NCBI RefSeq assembly: GCF_030758315.1
Contig: NZ_CP132336.1
Location: forward strand, 1,364,001 to 1,428,000
Origin: Pararhizobium sp. IMCC3301
GTDB lineage: Bacteria; Pseudomonadota; Alphaproteobacteria; Rhizobiales; GCA-2746425
DNA: 64,000 nucleotides
Reading direction: 5' to 3'
In this document: positions 26,715-37,228 of the stretch, one piece after another
Layout of the letters: every line of letters begins with the position of its first letter
How positions within the stretch are numbered: position 1 is the stretch's first letter
Notes under the pieces: model-generated
Told to the model about the DNA's origin: nothing
Databases searched by the model: none
The model's input: only the letters and a program-made list of their open reading frames with translations
Program-made: the position numbers and the translations under genes

Positions 26715-26753
26715 AAACCCGCAGCAAGACCAATTTGGCGTTGCTGCGGGTTT
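26715..26753 (-). terminator. Terminator of the outer-membrane protein gene
   Basis: AAACCCGCAGCAA and TTGCTGCGGGTTT form a perfect 13-bp stem with a 13-base loop; on the minus strand it is followed by TTGCGTTT. It separates the outer-membrane protein gene from the serC leader. Confidence 0.8.
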
Positions 26754-26806
26754 GGGTAGTCAGATCAGCTTAGGCTGAAGCCAAACTCTTTGTCTGGCGG
26801 GATCGT

Positions 26807-27565
26807 TCAATAGAAGGTGTAGCGTCCGCCAAGGCGTATTTCATGCAGATCCATGTCATTATACGTCAGCGTGCCAGTCAATCCCGGTGTGTTCGATTCG
26901 CCGCTTTCGACATCTCCAACCCAGAGATAGCGGTAATTGGCATCGATCGAGAAATTCTTGGTCACATCAAAGGTCACACCGGCCGTCGCTGCGGCGGCGA
27001 AATTCCAGTTGCCATTGCCGTCAAATCCGGAATAGGACCCGTTCACATTTCGTGCAAAATGCTTGCCCAGATTGACGTAGGCAACGCCAAGTCCACCGCC
27101 GACATAAGGCGTGAAGGAAGAGCTGTTTTCCCAATCCAGATAGATATTGGCCAGCAAGGCGGTCATTGATGCGGAACCAAATTCCTCATTATAGGTCGTC
27201 GCACAGGTCCCGATACAGACCGTGTTGGCCTCAAATTCCCAGGTTGCGCGGTAATCCAGCGTCAGATCGGCGCGGAAGAAGCTGTTGAACTTGTAACCGA
27301 TACCAACACCAATCAGCCAGGTATCGTCGAAATCCTCATTAAGGAATTCTTGAGAGCCGGCCGAACCGCTATAGGTGACTTCGTAATCATTGGTGACGAC
27401 ATAGCCGATGTCGCCTCGCAGATACCAGGCACCGGCTTTGTCATAGACCGGTTCATCATAAAAATATTGCTGCGGATCCGCCGCGAAGGCTGGCCCTGCC
27501 AGAATGGTCGTAACCGCCGCAATTGCGGCGAATGTTTTAACAACCCTGTTGCCTGTGGTAATCAT
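26807..27565 (-). CDS. Outer-membrane beta-barrel porin-like protein
   Basis: The 252-residue protein begins with a signal peptide (VVKTFAAIAAVTTILAGPAFA, spanning about residues 8-28). The mature part alternates hydrophobic and polar residues and ends ...HEIRLGGRYTFY, with a terminal aromatic typical of the outer-membrane insertion signal. Motifs such as WYLRGDIGYV and FTPYVGGGLGVAYV fit 8-stranded barrels of the Omp25/Omp31 or OmpA-like group. Cysteines occur in CIGTC. The ATG at 27565, with GGAG nine bases upstream, fits the signal peptide. Function is probably structural. A perfect CtrA box lies about 75 bases upstream of this start. Confidence 0.85.
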   Translation of the reverse strand: MITTGNRVVKTFAAIAAVTTILAGPAFAADPQQYFYDEPVYDKAGAWYLRGDIGYVVTNDYEVTYSGSAGSQEFLNEDFDDTWLIGVGIGYKFNSFFRADLTLDYRATWEFEANTVCIGTCATTYNEEFGSASMTALLANIYLDWENSSSFTPYVGGGLGVAYVNLGKHFARNVNGSYSGFDGNGNWNFAAAATAGVTFDVTKNFSIDANYRYLWVGDVESGESNTPGLTGTLTYNDMDLHEIRLGGRYTFY

Positions 27566-27636
27566 GTCAATACTCACTCCAGAAAGCTTGCCCAATGAAA
27601 TCGTTATATAAAGCTGAAACGATATTCACTCGTTAA

Positions 27637-27653
27637 GGTTAAGAAGTGCTTAA
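27637..27653 (-). promoter_or_regulatory. Perfect CtrA box between an outer-membrane protein gene and an exporter gene
   Basis: On the minus strand the sequence reads TTAAGCACTTCTTAACC, exactly TTAA-N7-TTAAC, the consensus full CtrA site. It lies about 72 bases from the outer-membrane protein ATG (minus) and 69 bases before the exporter ATG (plus). Sequence match is direct; binding is inferred. Confidence 0.6.
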
Positions 27654-27721
27654 TTAGATAATTTTATGTATTAACTTTACGCTTACTTAAGGTTAATAAT
27701 AAGTAAATACAGGAATGGAAT

Positions 27722-28654
27722 ATGCGCGCACCGCCCGTCGTTGCTCTGACAGCCCGTATGCCCAGGCACTGGTACATTCTGGCTCTGCTGGTCGTGCTTT
27801 GGGGCACCTCGTTTGCGTCGAGTAAAATCGCTGTAGAAACCATCTCCCCGCTGTGGGTTGTTGCATTGCGAATCAGCATCGGCGCGGTTCTGATGCTCGC
27901 CTATCTGGCCTATCGCCGCGATCGGTTGAGCAGCAGGCTGCAGCATTGGCTGTGGTTTCTCTGGCTCGCTGTTTTGGGCACCGTGCTGCCCTTCACCCTG
28001 ATTTCCTGGGGCGTCAGGCATATCCCTTCCGGTGTGGCGGGAATTCTGATGGCAGCGGTGCCGCTGGGAGTTATCGTTCTGGCGCATTTTTTGCTCGCCG
28101 ATGAGCAATTGACCCGGCGCAAGGCAGCCGGATTTCTGGTGGGTTTTATCGGCGTTTCGATTCTGGTCGGAGTCGGTGGCAGTCTGGCGCTTGACAACGG
28201 CCCGCTTCAATTCTGGGCGCTTTTGGGCGTTACCGGCGCGGCGATGTGCTACGCGCTGAACGGCACCACCGCCCGGTTGATGCCTGATATGACGAATGCT
28301 TCAAAATCCGCGGGGGTTTTACTGGTCGGCGCCATCATAGCGCTGCCGCTGGCAATGATCCTGTCGCCAGAGGGGCTCGACCAGGCCAGTCCGGCCAGCC
28401 TTGTCGCTGTTCTGACACTCGGTATCTTTCCGACAGCCTTTGCAACAATCCTGCTGTTTGTCCTGCTGAAAGAAGCCGGCGCCTCGTTTCTGGCGCTGTC
28501 GAATTATCTGGTGCCGGTGTTTGCGGTGATGGTCGGAGTCATGCTGCTTGGTGAATCGCTGCAATGGAGCGACTGGCTCGGGCTGGCGCTGGTTCTGGGC
28601 GGCATTTTCATCACCGAACGCCGCAGCAGACCGGTTGTGCAGCCCATGCCCTGA
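27722..28654 (+). CDS. EamA-family (DMT superfamily) transporter
   Basis: The 310-residue protein is a second EamA exporter, different in sequence from the one at 19.1 kb. About ten hydrophobic helices form two EamA repeats: YILALLVVLWGTSFASSKIAV in the first, and LPVFAVMVG-like helix pair with MLLGESLQWSDWLGLALVLGG in the second. It ends in a short basic tail. Substrate unknown. The start at 27722 is preceded by GGAATGGAAT. It is divergent from the outer-membrane protein gene and convergent with glmM, 27 bases away. Confidence 0.88.
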   Translation: MRAPPVVALTARMPRHWYILALLVVLWGTSFASSKIAVETISPLWVVALRISIGAVLMLAYLAYRRDRLSSRLQHWLWFLWLAVLGTVLPFTLISWGVRHIPSGVAGILMAAVPLGVIVLAHFLLADEQLTRRKAAGFLVGFIGVSILVGVGGSLALDNGPLQFWALLGVTGAAMCYALNGTTARLMPDMTNASKSAGVLLVGAIIALPLAMILSPEGLDQASPASLVAVLTLGIFPTAFATILLFVLLKEAGASFLALSNYLVPVFAVMVGVMLLGESLQWSDWLGLALVLGGIFITERRSRPVVQPMP

Positions 28655-28681
28655 ACACACGGTTCAAGAATGGTGTGCCAT

Positions 28682-30028
28682 TCAGGGCGCTGGATGCGAG
28701 ATCAGATCAACCAGTTGATCGACAACTTTGGTCACTTGGCTTGAATCATCCGATTCCGCCATCACCCGGATCACCGGTTCGGTTCCGGAAGGTCGGATCA
28801 GCAACCGCCCGCTCTTGCCGAGCAAGGCTTCCGCATCCAGAATTGCACCTTTAACATCCGATCGGTCGAGCGGCGATTGTCCGGAAAAACGCACGTTTTT
28901 CAGTACTTGCGGCACCGGATCAAACCGATGGCAGACCTCACTGACCGGCTGTCCCTTCTGCTGCACCACCGCCAAAATCTGCAATGCCGCGATCAGACCA
29001 TCGCCCGTTGTCGAATAATCCGATAACACCATGTGACCGGATTGCTCGCCACCGACATTGTAGCCATGGGCACGCATATGTTCGACCACATAGCGGTCAC
29101 CAACATTGGTGCGCGCCAGCGTCAGATCCTGTGACGCCAGATAGCGCTCAAGACCCAGGTTCGACATGACGGTGGCAACAATGCCCGGCTCGGACAGGCG
29201 GTTTTGCTCTTTCCAGGATTCCGCGACCACTGCCATCAGCTGGTCACCATCGATAATGGCACCTTTTTCATCGACAATCAGCACGCGGTCGGCATCGCCA
29301 TCCAGGGCAATCCCCACATCGGCACGCACTTCACGCACCTTGTCGATCAGCAATTGCGGCGCGGTGGACCCACAGCCGCGATTGATGTTGAACCCGTCCG
29401 GCTCGACACCAATGCGCACAACTTCTGCGCCCAGTTCCCACAGGGCTTCGGGAGCGGCTTTATAGGCGGCACCATTGGCCCCATCAACCACGATCCGCAG
29501 CCCATCAAGCGTCATGCTGCGCGGCAGAGTTCGCTTGGCGGTTTCGATATAGCGGTCCAGCACTCCGTCCACCCGTTTGGCGCGGCCCAATTCATCGGGC
29601 ATCGCCAGACTTCCGGAAAGATCTGCGTCCAGAAGGGCTTCGATTTCCTGCTCTTTTTCATCCGACAGCTTGTAGCCGTCAGGGCCGAACAGCTTGATGC
29701 CATTATCGTAATAGGGGTTGTGGCTGGCGGAAATCATCACACCGATATCCGCCCGCAACGAGCGTGTCAGCAGTGCGACCGCCGGAGTTGGCACTGGACC
29801 GGTCAGGAACACATCCATGCCGACAGAGGTAAAACCGGCCACCAGCGCGGTCTCGATCATGTAGCCGGATAACCTTGTATCCTTGCCGATCACCACCCGA
29901 TGGCGATGGTCGCCGCGCATAAAGGTCAGGCCGGCAGCCATTCCAACCTTCATGGCAATATCCGGGGTCATCGGAAAACTGTTGGATTTGCCCCGAATGC
30001 CATCCGTGCCAAAATAACGACCGCCCAT
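28682..30028 (-). CDS. glmM: Phosphoglucosamine mutase GlmM
   Basis: GlmM converts glucosamine-6-phosphate to glucosamine-1-phosphate for peptidoglycan and LPS precursors. The 448-residue protein has FGTDGIRGK at the start, the active-site phosphoserine loop [15 protein letters not shown], the metal loop [14 protein letters not shown] and the sugar-binding loop [12 protein letters not shown]. The C-terminus has [14 protein letters not shown] for phosphate binding. Length is normal. In many Alphaproteobacteria it follows ftsH; here an outer-membrane protein gene and a nucleoside hydrolase gene lie between them. Confidence 0.97.
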   Translation of the reverse strand: MGGRYFGTDGIRGKSNSFPMTPDIAMKVGMAAGLTFMRGDHRHRVVIGKDTRLSGYMIETALVAGFTSVGMDVFLTGPVPTPAVALLTRSLRADIGVMISASHNPYYDNGIKLFGPDGYKLSDEKEQEIEALLDADLSGSLAMPDELGRAKRVDGVLDRYIETAKRTLPRSMTLDGLRIVVDGANGAAYKAAPEALWELGAEVVRIGVEPDGFNINRGCGSTAPQLLIDKVREVRADVGIALDGDADRVLIVDEKGAIIDGDQLMAVVAESWKEQNRLSEPGIVATVMSNLGLERYLASQDLTLARTNVGDRYVVEHMRAHGYNVGGEQSGHMVLSDYSTTGDGLIAALQILAVVQQKGQPVSEVCHRFDPVPQVLKNVRFSGQSPLDRSDVKGAILDAEALLGKSGRLLIRPSGTEPVIRVMAESDDSSQVTKVVDQLVDLISHPAP

Positions 30029-30287
30029 GCGATTATCCTCAAATTCTGTTCAACTAAGAGCTTTACTACCAATGCCTCAAGAAAGACTGAATAGCCTTGC
30101 CCCATGCGTCATTTGTCAGGGTTATAAAGGCCAACAAAGAGATCAGGGGAGACACAATTCATTACAAAGAAACACTCTGCTTGATGGGGCAGGCCGTATG
30201 ACACGGTTGCCGACCAGCATGGCAGCAATGCGGCAATGGCAGCTCATTCACCCAGATCCAGCGTCCGCCCGTCGAAGTCACGCCACC

Positions 30288-31229
30288 TCAAAGCCGGGCA
30301 ATGCGCTGCAGCAGCAACCGGTAAAATGCATCATCATCAAGATTACGGACATAGGTGACATTCGGCGGTCGGGCGGACACCTGCCACCAGTCTGCGACAG
30401 TCATTCCCAGTGTCAGTTCCGACCCGGTTTCCACCGTGACATTGATGAAACGGGAGGCATAGATTTCCGGTTCCAGCAGATAGGCAATGACATTCGGATC
30501 ATGCAGAGGACCGCCATCCGTGCCGTATTTATCCTCATCGAAGCGTTCAAAGAACTCCATCCAGCCGGCACAGGCATCACCGACCCGGGACCGAAGAGTT
30601 CGAAAACCGCCAATTCGCGTGCCGCTGGTCAGTGCCTGATGGGTACAGTCAAGCGGGATCATTGTGGTGGCAATACCGCTCTCCAGCACAATCGCAGCTG
30701 CTTCCGGATCGACAAAAATATTGAATTCCGCCGCCGGAGTGATGTTGCCACCTTCAAAAAACCCTCCCCCAATCATCACAAGACCTTTCAGGCGTGCGGC
30801 GATGCGCGGTTCTTTCTGCAGCGCCATGGCGACATTCGTCAAAGGTCCCAGCGTGCAAAGCGTGACACTGGCTTCCGGTTGTTTCATGACCGTCTCGACA
30901 ATGAAATCCGCGCCACGCTGGCGCTGCAGCGCCATGGTCGGTTCCGGCAGCTCGACCCCGTCAAGTCCGGTCTTGCCATGGACATGTTCCGCCGTTACCA
31001 GCGCCCGCTTCAGCGGCCGGTCAGCACCGGCATAGACCGGGACGTCCTGCCGCCCCGCCAGCTCACAAACTATACGGATATTGCGGGTCGTCAGCGCAAG
31101 CGGCACATTGCCGGCAACTGCGACAATGCCCAACACATTCAGTTCCGGGCTTGCCAGCGCCAGCAGGATCGCCAGAGCGTCATCCTGCCCCGGATCTGTA
31201 TCGATGATGATGGAACGAATGTTTGGCAC
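30288..31229 (-). CDS. Nucleoside hydrolase (inosine-uridine preferring family)
   Basis: This 313-residue protein hydrolyses the N-glycosidic bond of nucleosides. The family's calcium-binding motif is clear: IIDTDPGQDDALAILLAL near the N-terminus, then VHGKTGLDGVELPEP, AEFNIFVDPEAA and a late Asp in ..HDPNVIAYLL. Such enzymes salvage inosine, uridine or related ribosides; specificity is not predictable. It sits between glmM and an outer-membrane protein gene, outside any purine operon. Confidence 0.92.
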   Translation of the reverse strand: MPNIRSIIIDTDPGQDDALAILLALASPELNVLGIVAVAGNVPLALTTRNIRIVCELAGRQDVPVYAGADRPLKRALVTAEHVHGKTGLDGVELPEPTMALQRQRGADFIVETVMKQPEASVTLCTLGPLTNVAMALQKEPRIAARLKGLVMIGGGFFEGGNITPAAEFNIFVDPEAAAIVLESGIATTMIPLDCTHQALTSGTRIGGFRTLRSRVGDACAGWMEFFERFDEDKYGTDGGPLHDPNVIAYLLEPEIYASRFINVTVETGSELTLGMTVADWWQVSARPPNVTYVRNLDDDAFYRLLLQRIARL

Positions 31230-31341
31230 GGCAACCCGCCCTTATACGCTGGTCTTGCCGGTAGCACGACCTTTCTGCCGTGGCCAGATGAGCATGTAGC
31301 GCAAACCTATCTGGTGATAAAAACCACAATCCCATGCAATA

Positions 31342-31368
31342 AAAAACCCGGCACAAGGCCGGGTTTTT
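31342..31368 (-). terminator. Terminator of the outer-membrane protein gene
   Basis: AAAAACCCGGC and GCCGGGTTTTT form an 11-bp stem around ACAAG, with T-runs in both directions. It is nearly identical to the terminator after ftsH at 32563. Confidence 0.9.
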
Positions 31369-31429
31369 CAATTTTACAGATCTTTTTCGAAAGCGGCTCA
31401 AACTTGCCTGTTCGAAGAAAAGCCGTGTC

Positions 31430-32128
31430 TCAATATTCGCCAAATTTAACCTTCAGCACCGCTTCAATATTGTGAGTGCCGAATGAATCAATGGAAACAG
31501 GATCATCGCCACCATCCGTATAATCGGTTGAACCGATATGGATATATCGATATCTGGCACCCAGTGACACAGTATCAGTCAAGCTGAAATCCACTCCGGC
31601 CATGGCCTGGGCCGCAAAAGCCCAATCGCTGTCGTCGAGATCATCGATCACAGGTACTGTAACATCAATATTTACGTGAGCCGCACCTGCGCCAATACCC
31701 ACATATGGGCGCCAGCGATCATATTGATTACCAACGATCACATTACCCATGAGGGTCAGAATGCGGGCATCGCCACTCGTATTGAAAGTAACGCCTCCTC
31801 CGGAAATTGAATCAACATCAGTGGCAGAATAGCTGACCTCTGCCTCAACGCCGATCATGCTGTTGAAATCATAGCCAACCGAACCACCGATGCGGTAGCC
31901 ATCTTCAACTTCGACATCAATACCGGTCGTGCCGCCAAGCTCGATCTCGCCATCTACATCTTCCGGCATCACATAGCCGGCATGAAGGCTGGCGTAAAAT
32001 CCGGCAGGCGGAAGCGGTGCGGGCTCAAATGGTTCAATATACACTGGCTGGGCGAAATCCGCGCCTATTGCCATACCGCTTGAGAATATCAGCGCTGTTC
32101 CCGCAAAACATATTTTCTTGAAAAGCAT
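31430..32128 (-). CDS. Outer-membrane beta-barrel protein (OmpA/Omp25-like)
   Basis: The 232-residue protein has a signal peptide (about residues 1-23, ending MAIGADFA) and a mature barrel with a proline-rich start (IEPFEPAPLPPAG) followed by FYASLHAGYVMPED, RIGGSVGYDFNSMIGVEAEV and the end KVKFGEY. It belongs to the same broad group of small alphaproteobacterial barrels as the gene at 26.8 kb but is not close to it. The ATG at 32128 gives a good signal peptide. It lies between the ftsH terminator and its own near-identical terminator. Confidence 0.83.
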   Translation of the reverse strand: MLFKKICFAGTALIFSSGMAIGADFAQPVYIEPFEPAPLPPAGFYASLHAGYVMPEDVDGEIELGGTTGIDVEVEDGYRIGGSVGYDFNSMIGVEAEVSYSATDVDSISGGGVTFNTSGDARILTLMGNVIVGNQYDRWRPYVGIGAGAAHVNIDVTVPVIDDLDDSDWAFAAQAMAGVDFSLTDTVSLGARYRYIHIGSTDYTDGGDDPVSIDSFGTHNIEAVLKVKFGEY

Positions 32129-32562
32129 TCTCGTTATTTCCCATGCAAAAGTTACATTTTCAAAGATCAAAGTTCACACAATAAAAAGATCCAAATCTGA
32201 TTATGCGCAACCGATAGACACTCTTCGTATGACCATCTTCAAATTTAAAGTTGCATGAATTCTCATCAACTATCAATTGCGATAAAGCTCTGAACAATTA
32301 AATTATTTTCACTGTGATAAGAATGCCGCACCAGCTTCCCGGCCGTAGAAATTTTCATCTGTTTTGCCGACAATTTGGCTGTCAGTACCGAATTTTTAAA
32401 TGCAGGAAAGCCGGTTCACTCAATGCGGAATTCAGATCCTGAATTTCCGCGTCAGGCCATGTGTCCATGGCCCTGTCATATCAGCAGAGCGTTGGAACGA
32501 AATCCGGCTTAAATGCAAAACGCGCAAAGGTTTCGGGGTGCCGCGGCAACGGCAGGCAATAA
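32129..32562. other. ftsH-omp intergenic region with two hairpins
   Basis: A 434-bp stretch without a supported gene. The part near 32130-32320 is AT-rich and should hold the promoter of the outer-membrane protein gene. Further out are two tandem hairpins: GCGGAATTCAG pairing with CTGAATTTCCGC (32425-32450, one bulge) and GGCCATG pairing with CATGGCC (32455-32472). Open frames crossing this region are chance. Confidence 0.5.
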
Positions 32563-32588
32563 AAAACCCGGCACAAAGGCCGGGTTTT
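32563..32588 (-). terminator. Terminator of ftsH
   Basis: AAAACCCGGC and GCCGGGTTTT pair around ACAAAG, 18 bases after the ftsH stop, followed by T-rich DNA on the minus strand. Confidence 0.9.
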
Positions 32589-32605
32589 GATTCATTTGAC
32601 ACATG

Positions 32606-34531
<1,926 letters not shown>

Positions 34532-34745
34532 TCTATGTCCTTAAAAGTTGCTTTGGCCGTTGAAGCGGCTCTAAAACGCGCGACTGGAGTTGTCTCTGCC
34601 AACAAAATAGGGAGATGGGTGGCATATGCCAAGGCGCATTCCGGCAAGAAATCAGCTTTCTTTCGATAAGGTGAATGCAAAATCGGGCAAAACGATGCTT
34701 TTCCCGGCTGTTTGAACAGTTTTGAGCACCTCAGCCATATATCGA

Positions 34746-35990
34746 TCAGGCCTGCACAAGTGCCGAAAGGGCCGCGAAAACAGGCTCGTCCGTACATGCA
34801 ACCGGTCCGTCCAGCACGCGTGGCCGGAAATTCACCGCATATGGCAAATGCTCGGGGCAACCAACCGGCACAGTCCGGTGCGGTCGGATTTCGCCCGGTT
34901 CATCCGCAGATTCGGACAATTTGATGACAAACCTGCCATCCCAGCAGAGTGTCTGCCCTGCGGCAATCGACACTGTCGGCAGATCACGAAGCGCCCGTGA
35001 CAAGGTCCAGACCCCGTCTGATCCACGGGACATAACACAGCGTCCGGCAGAAAAGCTCCTGACACTGCCTGCAGTGTTCAAAATTCTGTCAACCGCCTGT
35101 GTCGCCTGGGCAAAATCAATCATATAGGCATCGCCTCCGGTAAACCGGACCAACTCCCGCAGGGTTTCCACGGCAATTAATCTGGGAATGCAGCGCAGGG
35201 ACCGCGATTGCAGTTGCACATCCGCACCATCCAGCCGGCATCCTGATTCAATCGTCACCGCTATTTGCCGCGCCATGATTGTGCGCCAGCGGCCCATCAA
35301 GGCGGCATAGGCGACGATTCGCTCTGTGGTGAAGCTTCCTTCATCCAACATCTGCAGCGTCCTGCGCACCCGCGGCCGCTCGAAGCGCAAATTGCTGTTG
35401 CTCGGGTCCTCGACCCAACTGATGCCGGCGTCAGCAAGCGCTTTGCGCAGGACATCCCGGCGCAACGACAAAAACGGTCGCAGCACTCTGATCTGCGAAT
35501 ACCGGGTCTGCGGTGCGATGGAGGCATGGCCACGCAGACCGCCGCGCCGGACACGCATCAAAAGCGTCTCAGCGACATCATCCATTGTATGCGCGAGCAG
35601 CAATTGCCGGATCCCCAGTCTGCTGCATTCCGCCAGCAGCAAATCACGGCGGATGATGCGGGCCCGTTCGGCAATCCCGGAGGCCGGCCTGTCGCCAGTC
35701 CAGGTCAGAATCGTGTGGCCTGCGTTATGTTGCGCGCAGAAACTGGCCACACCAGCTGCTTCATCTGCCGAGGCGGCCCGCAATTTGTGATCCACGGTCA
35801 AAACCTGAAGAGGCTGCGAGACGGCATTGACCCGCCGGGCCTCAAGGACACTCGCCAGCAAAGCCATACTGTCGCCACCGCCCGAAACCGCCACAGCGAC
35901 GCGCTGGTGCCAGTCCAGCAGCGTCAGACACGGCACAAAGTCAGAGAATGCGGAAAGCAAAGTGTCGGGAAACTCTTCCCTCAGATGCAT
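34746..35990 (-). CDS. tilS: tRNA(Ile)-lysidine synthase TilS
   Basis: TilS converts C34 of the CAU anticodon of tRNA-Ile to lysidine, so it decodes AUA. The 414-residue protein has the PP-loop ATP motif VAVSGGGDSMALL, then TVDHKLRAASADEAAGVA, LLLAHTMDDVAETLLMRVRRGG and WVEDPSNSN(L/R). Its start overlaps the end of cpoB by 10 bases, so the two are translated together. The C-terminal part is less conserved, as usual. The family often sits before ftsH, as here. Confidence 0.95.
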   Translation of the reverse strand: MHLREEFPDTLLSAFSDFVPCLTLLDWHQRVAVAVSGGGDSMALLASVLEARRVNAVSQPLQVLTVDHKLRAASADEAAGVASFCAQHNAGHTILTWTGDRPASGIAERARIIRRDLLLAECSRLGIRQLLLAHTMDDVAETLLMRVRRGGLRGHASIAPQTRYSQIRVLRPFLSLRRDVLRKALADAGISWVEDPSNSNLRFERPRVRRTLQMLDEGSFTTERIVAYAALMGRWRTIMARQIAVTIESGCRLDGADVQLQSRSLRCIPRLIAVETLRELVRFTGGDAYMIDFAQATQAVDRILNTAGSVRSFSAGRCVMSRGSDGVWTLSRALRDLPTVSIAAGQTLCWDGRFVIKLSESADEPGEIRPHRTVPVGCPEHLPYAVNFRPRVLDGPVACTDEPVFAALSALVQA

Positions 35991-36820
35991 CTGGCCGATC
36001 TTCGCTCATCCCGCACACGTTCCTTCACCGGTGTTGAGGCCGCTGGATATTTGCGCACCAGTTCAGCGAAGGTGGCACAGGCGGCTTCCTTTTCCCCCAG
36101 CTCACGCAACGACATCCCAAGTTTCAGGAGGCTGTCAGGTGCTTTCGCACTGCCCGGAAATTTGGAATAGGCTTCGAGAAATTCATTTGCAGCGCCCCGG
36201 TAATTGCCGCGCACGAACAGGCTTTCGCCAAGCCAGAAACGAGCATCACTGGCAAGCGGATCGGAGGGATTGTCAATCAGGAACTGCCGCAAAGAAGCTT
36301 CCGCCGTCTCATAGTCGCCGCGCAGAATATAGCCATAGGCAAGTTCATATTCATCGCGCGGCGAATTTCCGAACGACGCACCCGTTGCCGGTGCGCCTTG
36401 TGTGGACGATGGCGGCACAGGCTCAACGCCAAGCCCGCCAGTCGCGCCGATCAGAGCGGACAGATCGAGTGGAGCGCCCTCTGCGGTAGACAATGTCCCG
36501 AGATTCCGCGGTGGTGCTCCAAGGCCGGAATTGGATTGCGGTTGCACTGCCGAACCCAGCGGTGCGGAGGGGCTGGGCACAGCATCACGTGTCTGGTTTT
36601 GTGGCTGAGCGCCGCCAACAGCGCCAGACGAGCCGTTCTGAAGCGAATATGTCAGCCTCTCAATCTGGCCAGTCAGGTCGCGAATTTGTGCCTCAAGACG
36701 GTCCACACGCATGGACAGCTCTGCCATATCCCTGGAGCTTTGCGCAGCTACCGGCAGGGCAAACAGAACAAGCAGCGCCATCGTCGTAAGAACGGAAAGG
36801 GGTTTTGCTACCAGTGGCAT
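35981..36820 (-). CDS. cpoB: Tol-Pal system protein CpoB (YbgF)
   Basis: CpoB coordinates peptidoglycan synthesis with Tol-Pal-driven outer-membrane constriction. The 279-residue protein has a signal peptide (about 1-26, ending PVAAQ), a coiled coil (about 30-62), a Gln/Asn/Pro linker and three TPR-like repeats at about 155-260: YELAYGYILRGDYETAEASL, ARFWLGESLFVRGNYRGAA and LKLGMSLRELGEKEAAC. It follows pal but is separated from it by a MITE-like element and pal's terminator, so its expression may depend on a separate promoter. Confidence 0.93.
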   Translation of the reverse strand: MPLVAKPLSVLTTMALLVLFALPVAAQSSRDMAELSMRVDRLEAQIRDLTGQIERLTYSLQNGSSGAVGGAQPQNQTRDAVPSPSAPLGSAVQPQSNSGLGAPPRNLGTLSTAEGAPLDLSALIGATGGLGVEPVPPSSTQGAPATGASFGNSPRDEYELAYGYILRGDYETAEASLRQFLIDNPSDPLASDARFWLGESLFVRGNYRGAANEFLEAYSKFPGSAKAPDSLLKLGMSLRELGEKEAACATFAELVRKYPAASTPVKERVRDERRSARCI

Positions 36821-36905
36821 CTTTTAAATCCTGGAAAAGGCGGTCAGTGGGCATAAGTTTCGCCCCCCAACTACGACAATATTAAGACGGCGACAACGCG
36901 GCAAT

Positions 36906-37173
36906 TAGGGTCTGAACTCAGTTAGGAGATTGAATTGGCGCTGCCAGAAAAGCCCAAATGCTATGAACGGATTGCAGGTAAGGCTGGTTGCCTTTCCAAA
37001 ATCTGTGAAACAACAGTTGGGCTTTCCTGGCAGCGTCCTTTTGCGATGAGCTTGCTTTTGGCCAGGATGTCGTCGCAAAGGCTTGAAAACCAAACGGTTT
37101 CCTGCGCCTTCGCTCCTAACTCTGACCAAAATCAAACTCACCAATTCAACCTCCCAACTGAGTCCAGACCCTA
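36906..37173. mobile_element. MITE-like inverted-repeat element between pal and cpoB
   Basis: Terminal inverted repeats of 33 bp bound a 268-bp non-coding segment. The left end begins TAGGGTCTGAACTCAGTTAG (36906-) and the right end on the minus strand begins TAGGGTCTGGACTCAGTTGG; the 33 bases differ at three positions. Inside is another inverted repeat: 36939-36957 pairs with 37017-37035, 18 of 19 bases matching. Further short hairpins lie beyond it. No transposase gene is present; short frames inside are made of the repeats. Both ends are TA, as for a TA target duplication, though TTAG/CTAG (YTAR) could fit an IS5-type target. The right end lies directly against the pal terminator's T-run. 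It is probably a MITE mobilised by a transposase elsewhere; its family is unknown. Confidence 0.75.
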
Positions 37174-37176
37174 GCC

Positions 37177-37208
37177 AAAAAAAAGGCCCGAACCAAGGTT
37201 CGGGCCTT
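37177..37208 (-). terminator. Rho-independent terminator of pal
   Basis: AAGGCCCGAACC and GGTTCGGGCCTT form a perfect 12-bp stem with loop AA, followed on the minus strand by eight Ts. It is a strong terminator 21 bases after the pal stop and ends four bases from the MITE-like element. Confidence 0.95.
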
Positions 37209-37228
37209 CATCATTTGCCTGCGACCGG

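Noticed and set aside
30027-31475. A 482-residue plus-strand open frame
   Set aside because: It is antisense to the nucleoside hydrolase gene and has no family resemblance; composition follows the shadow of the real gene.
36905-37174. Two ~79-residue open frames inside the MITE-like element
   Set aside because: Their ends are made by the terminal repeats (both end in a similar FNL-x-TE-x-RP) and no transposase motif is seen.
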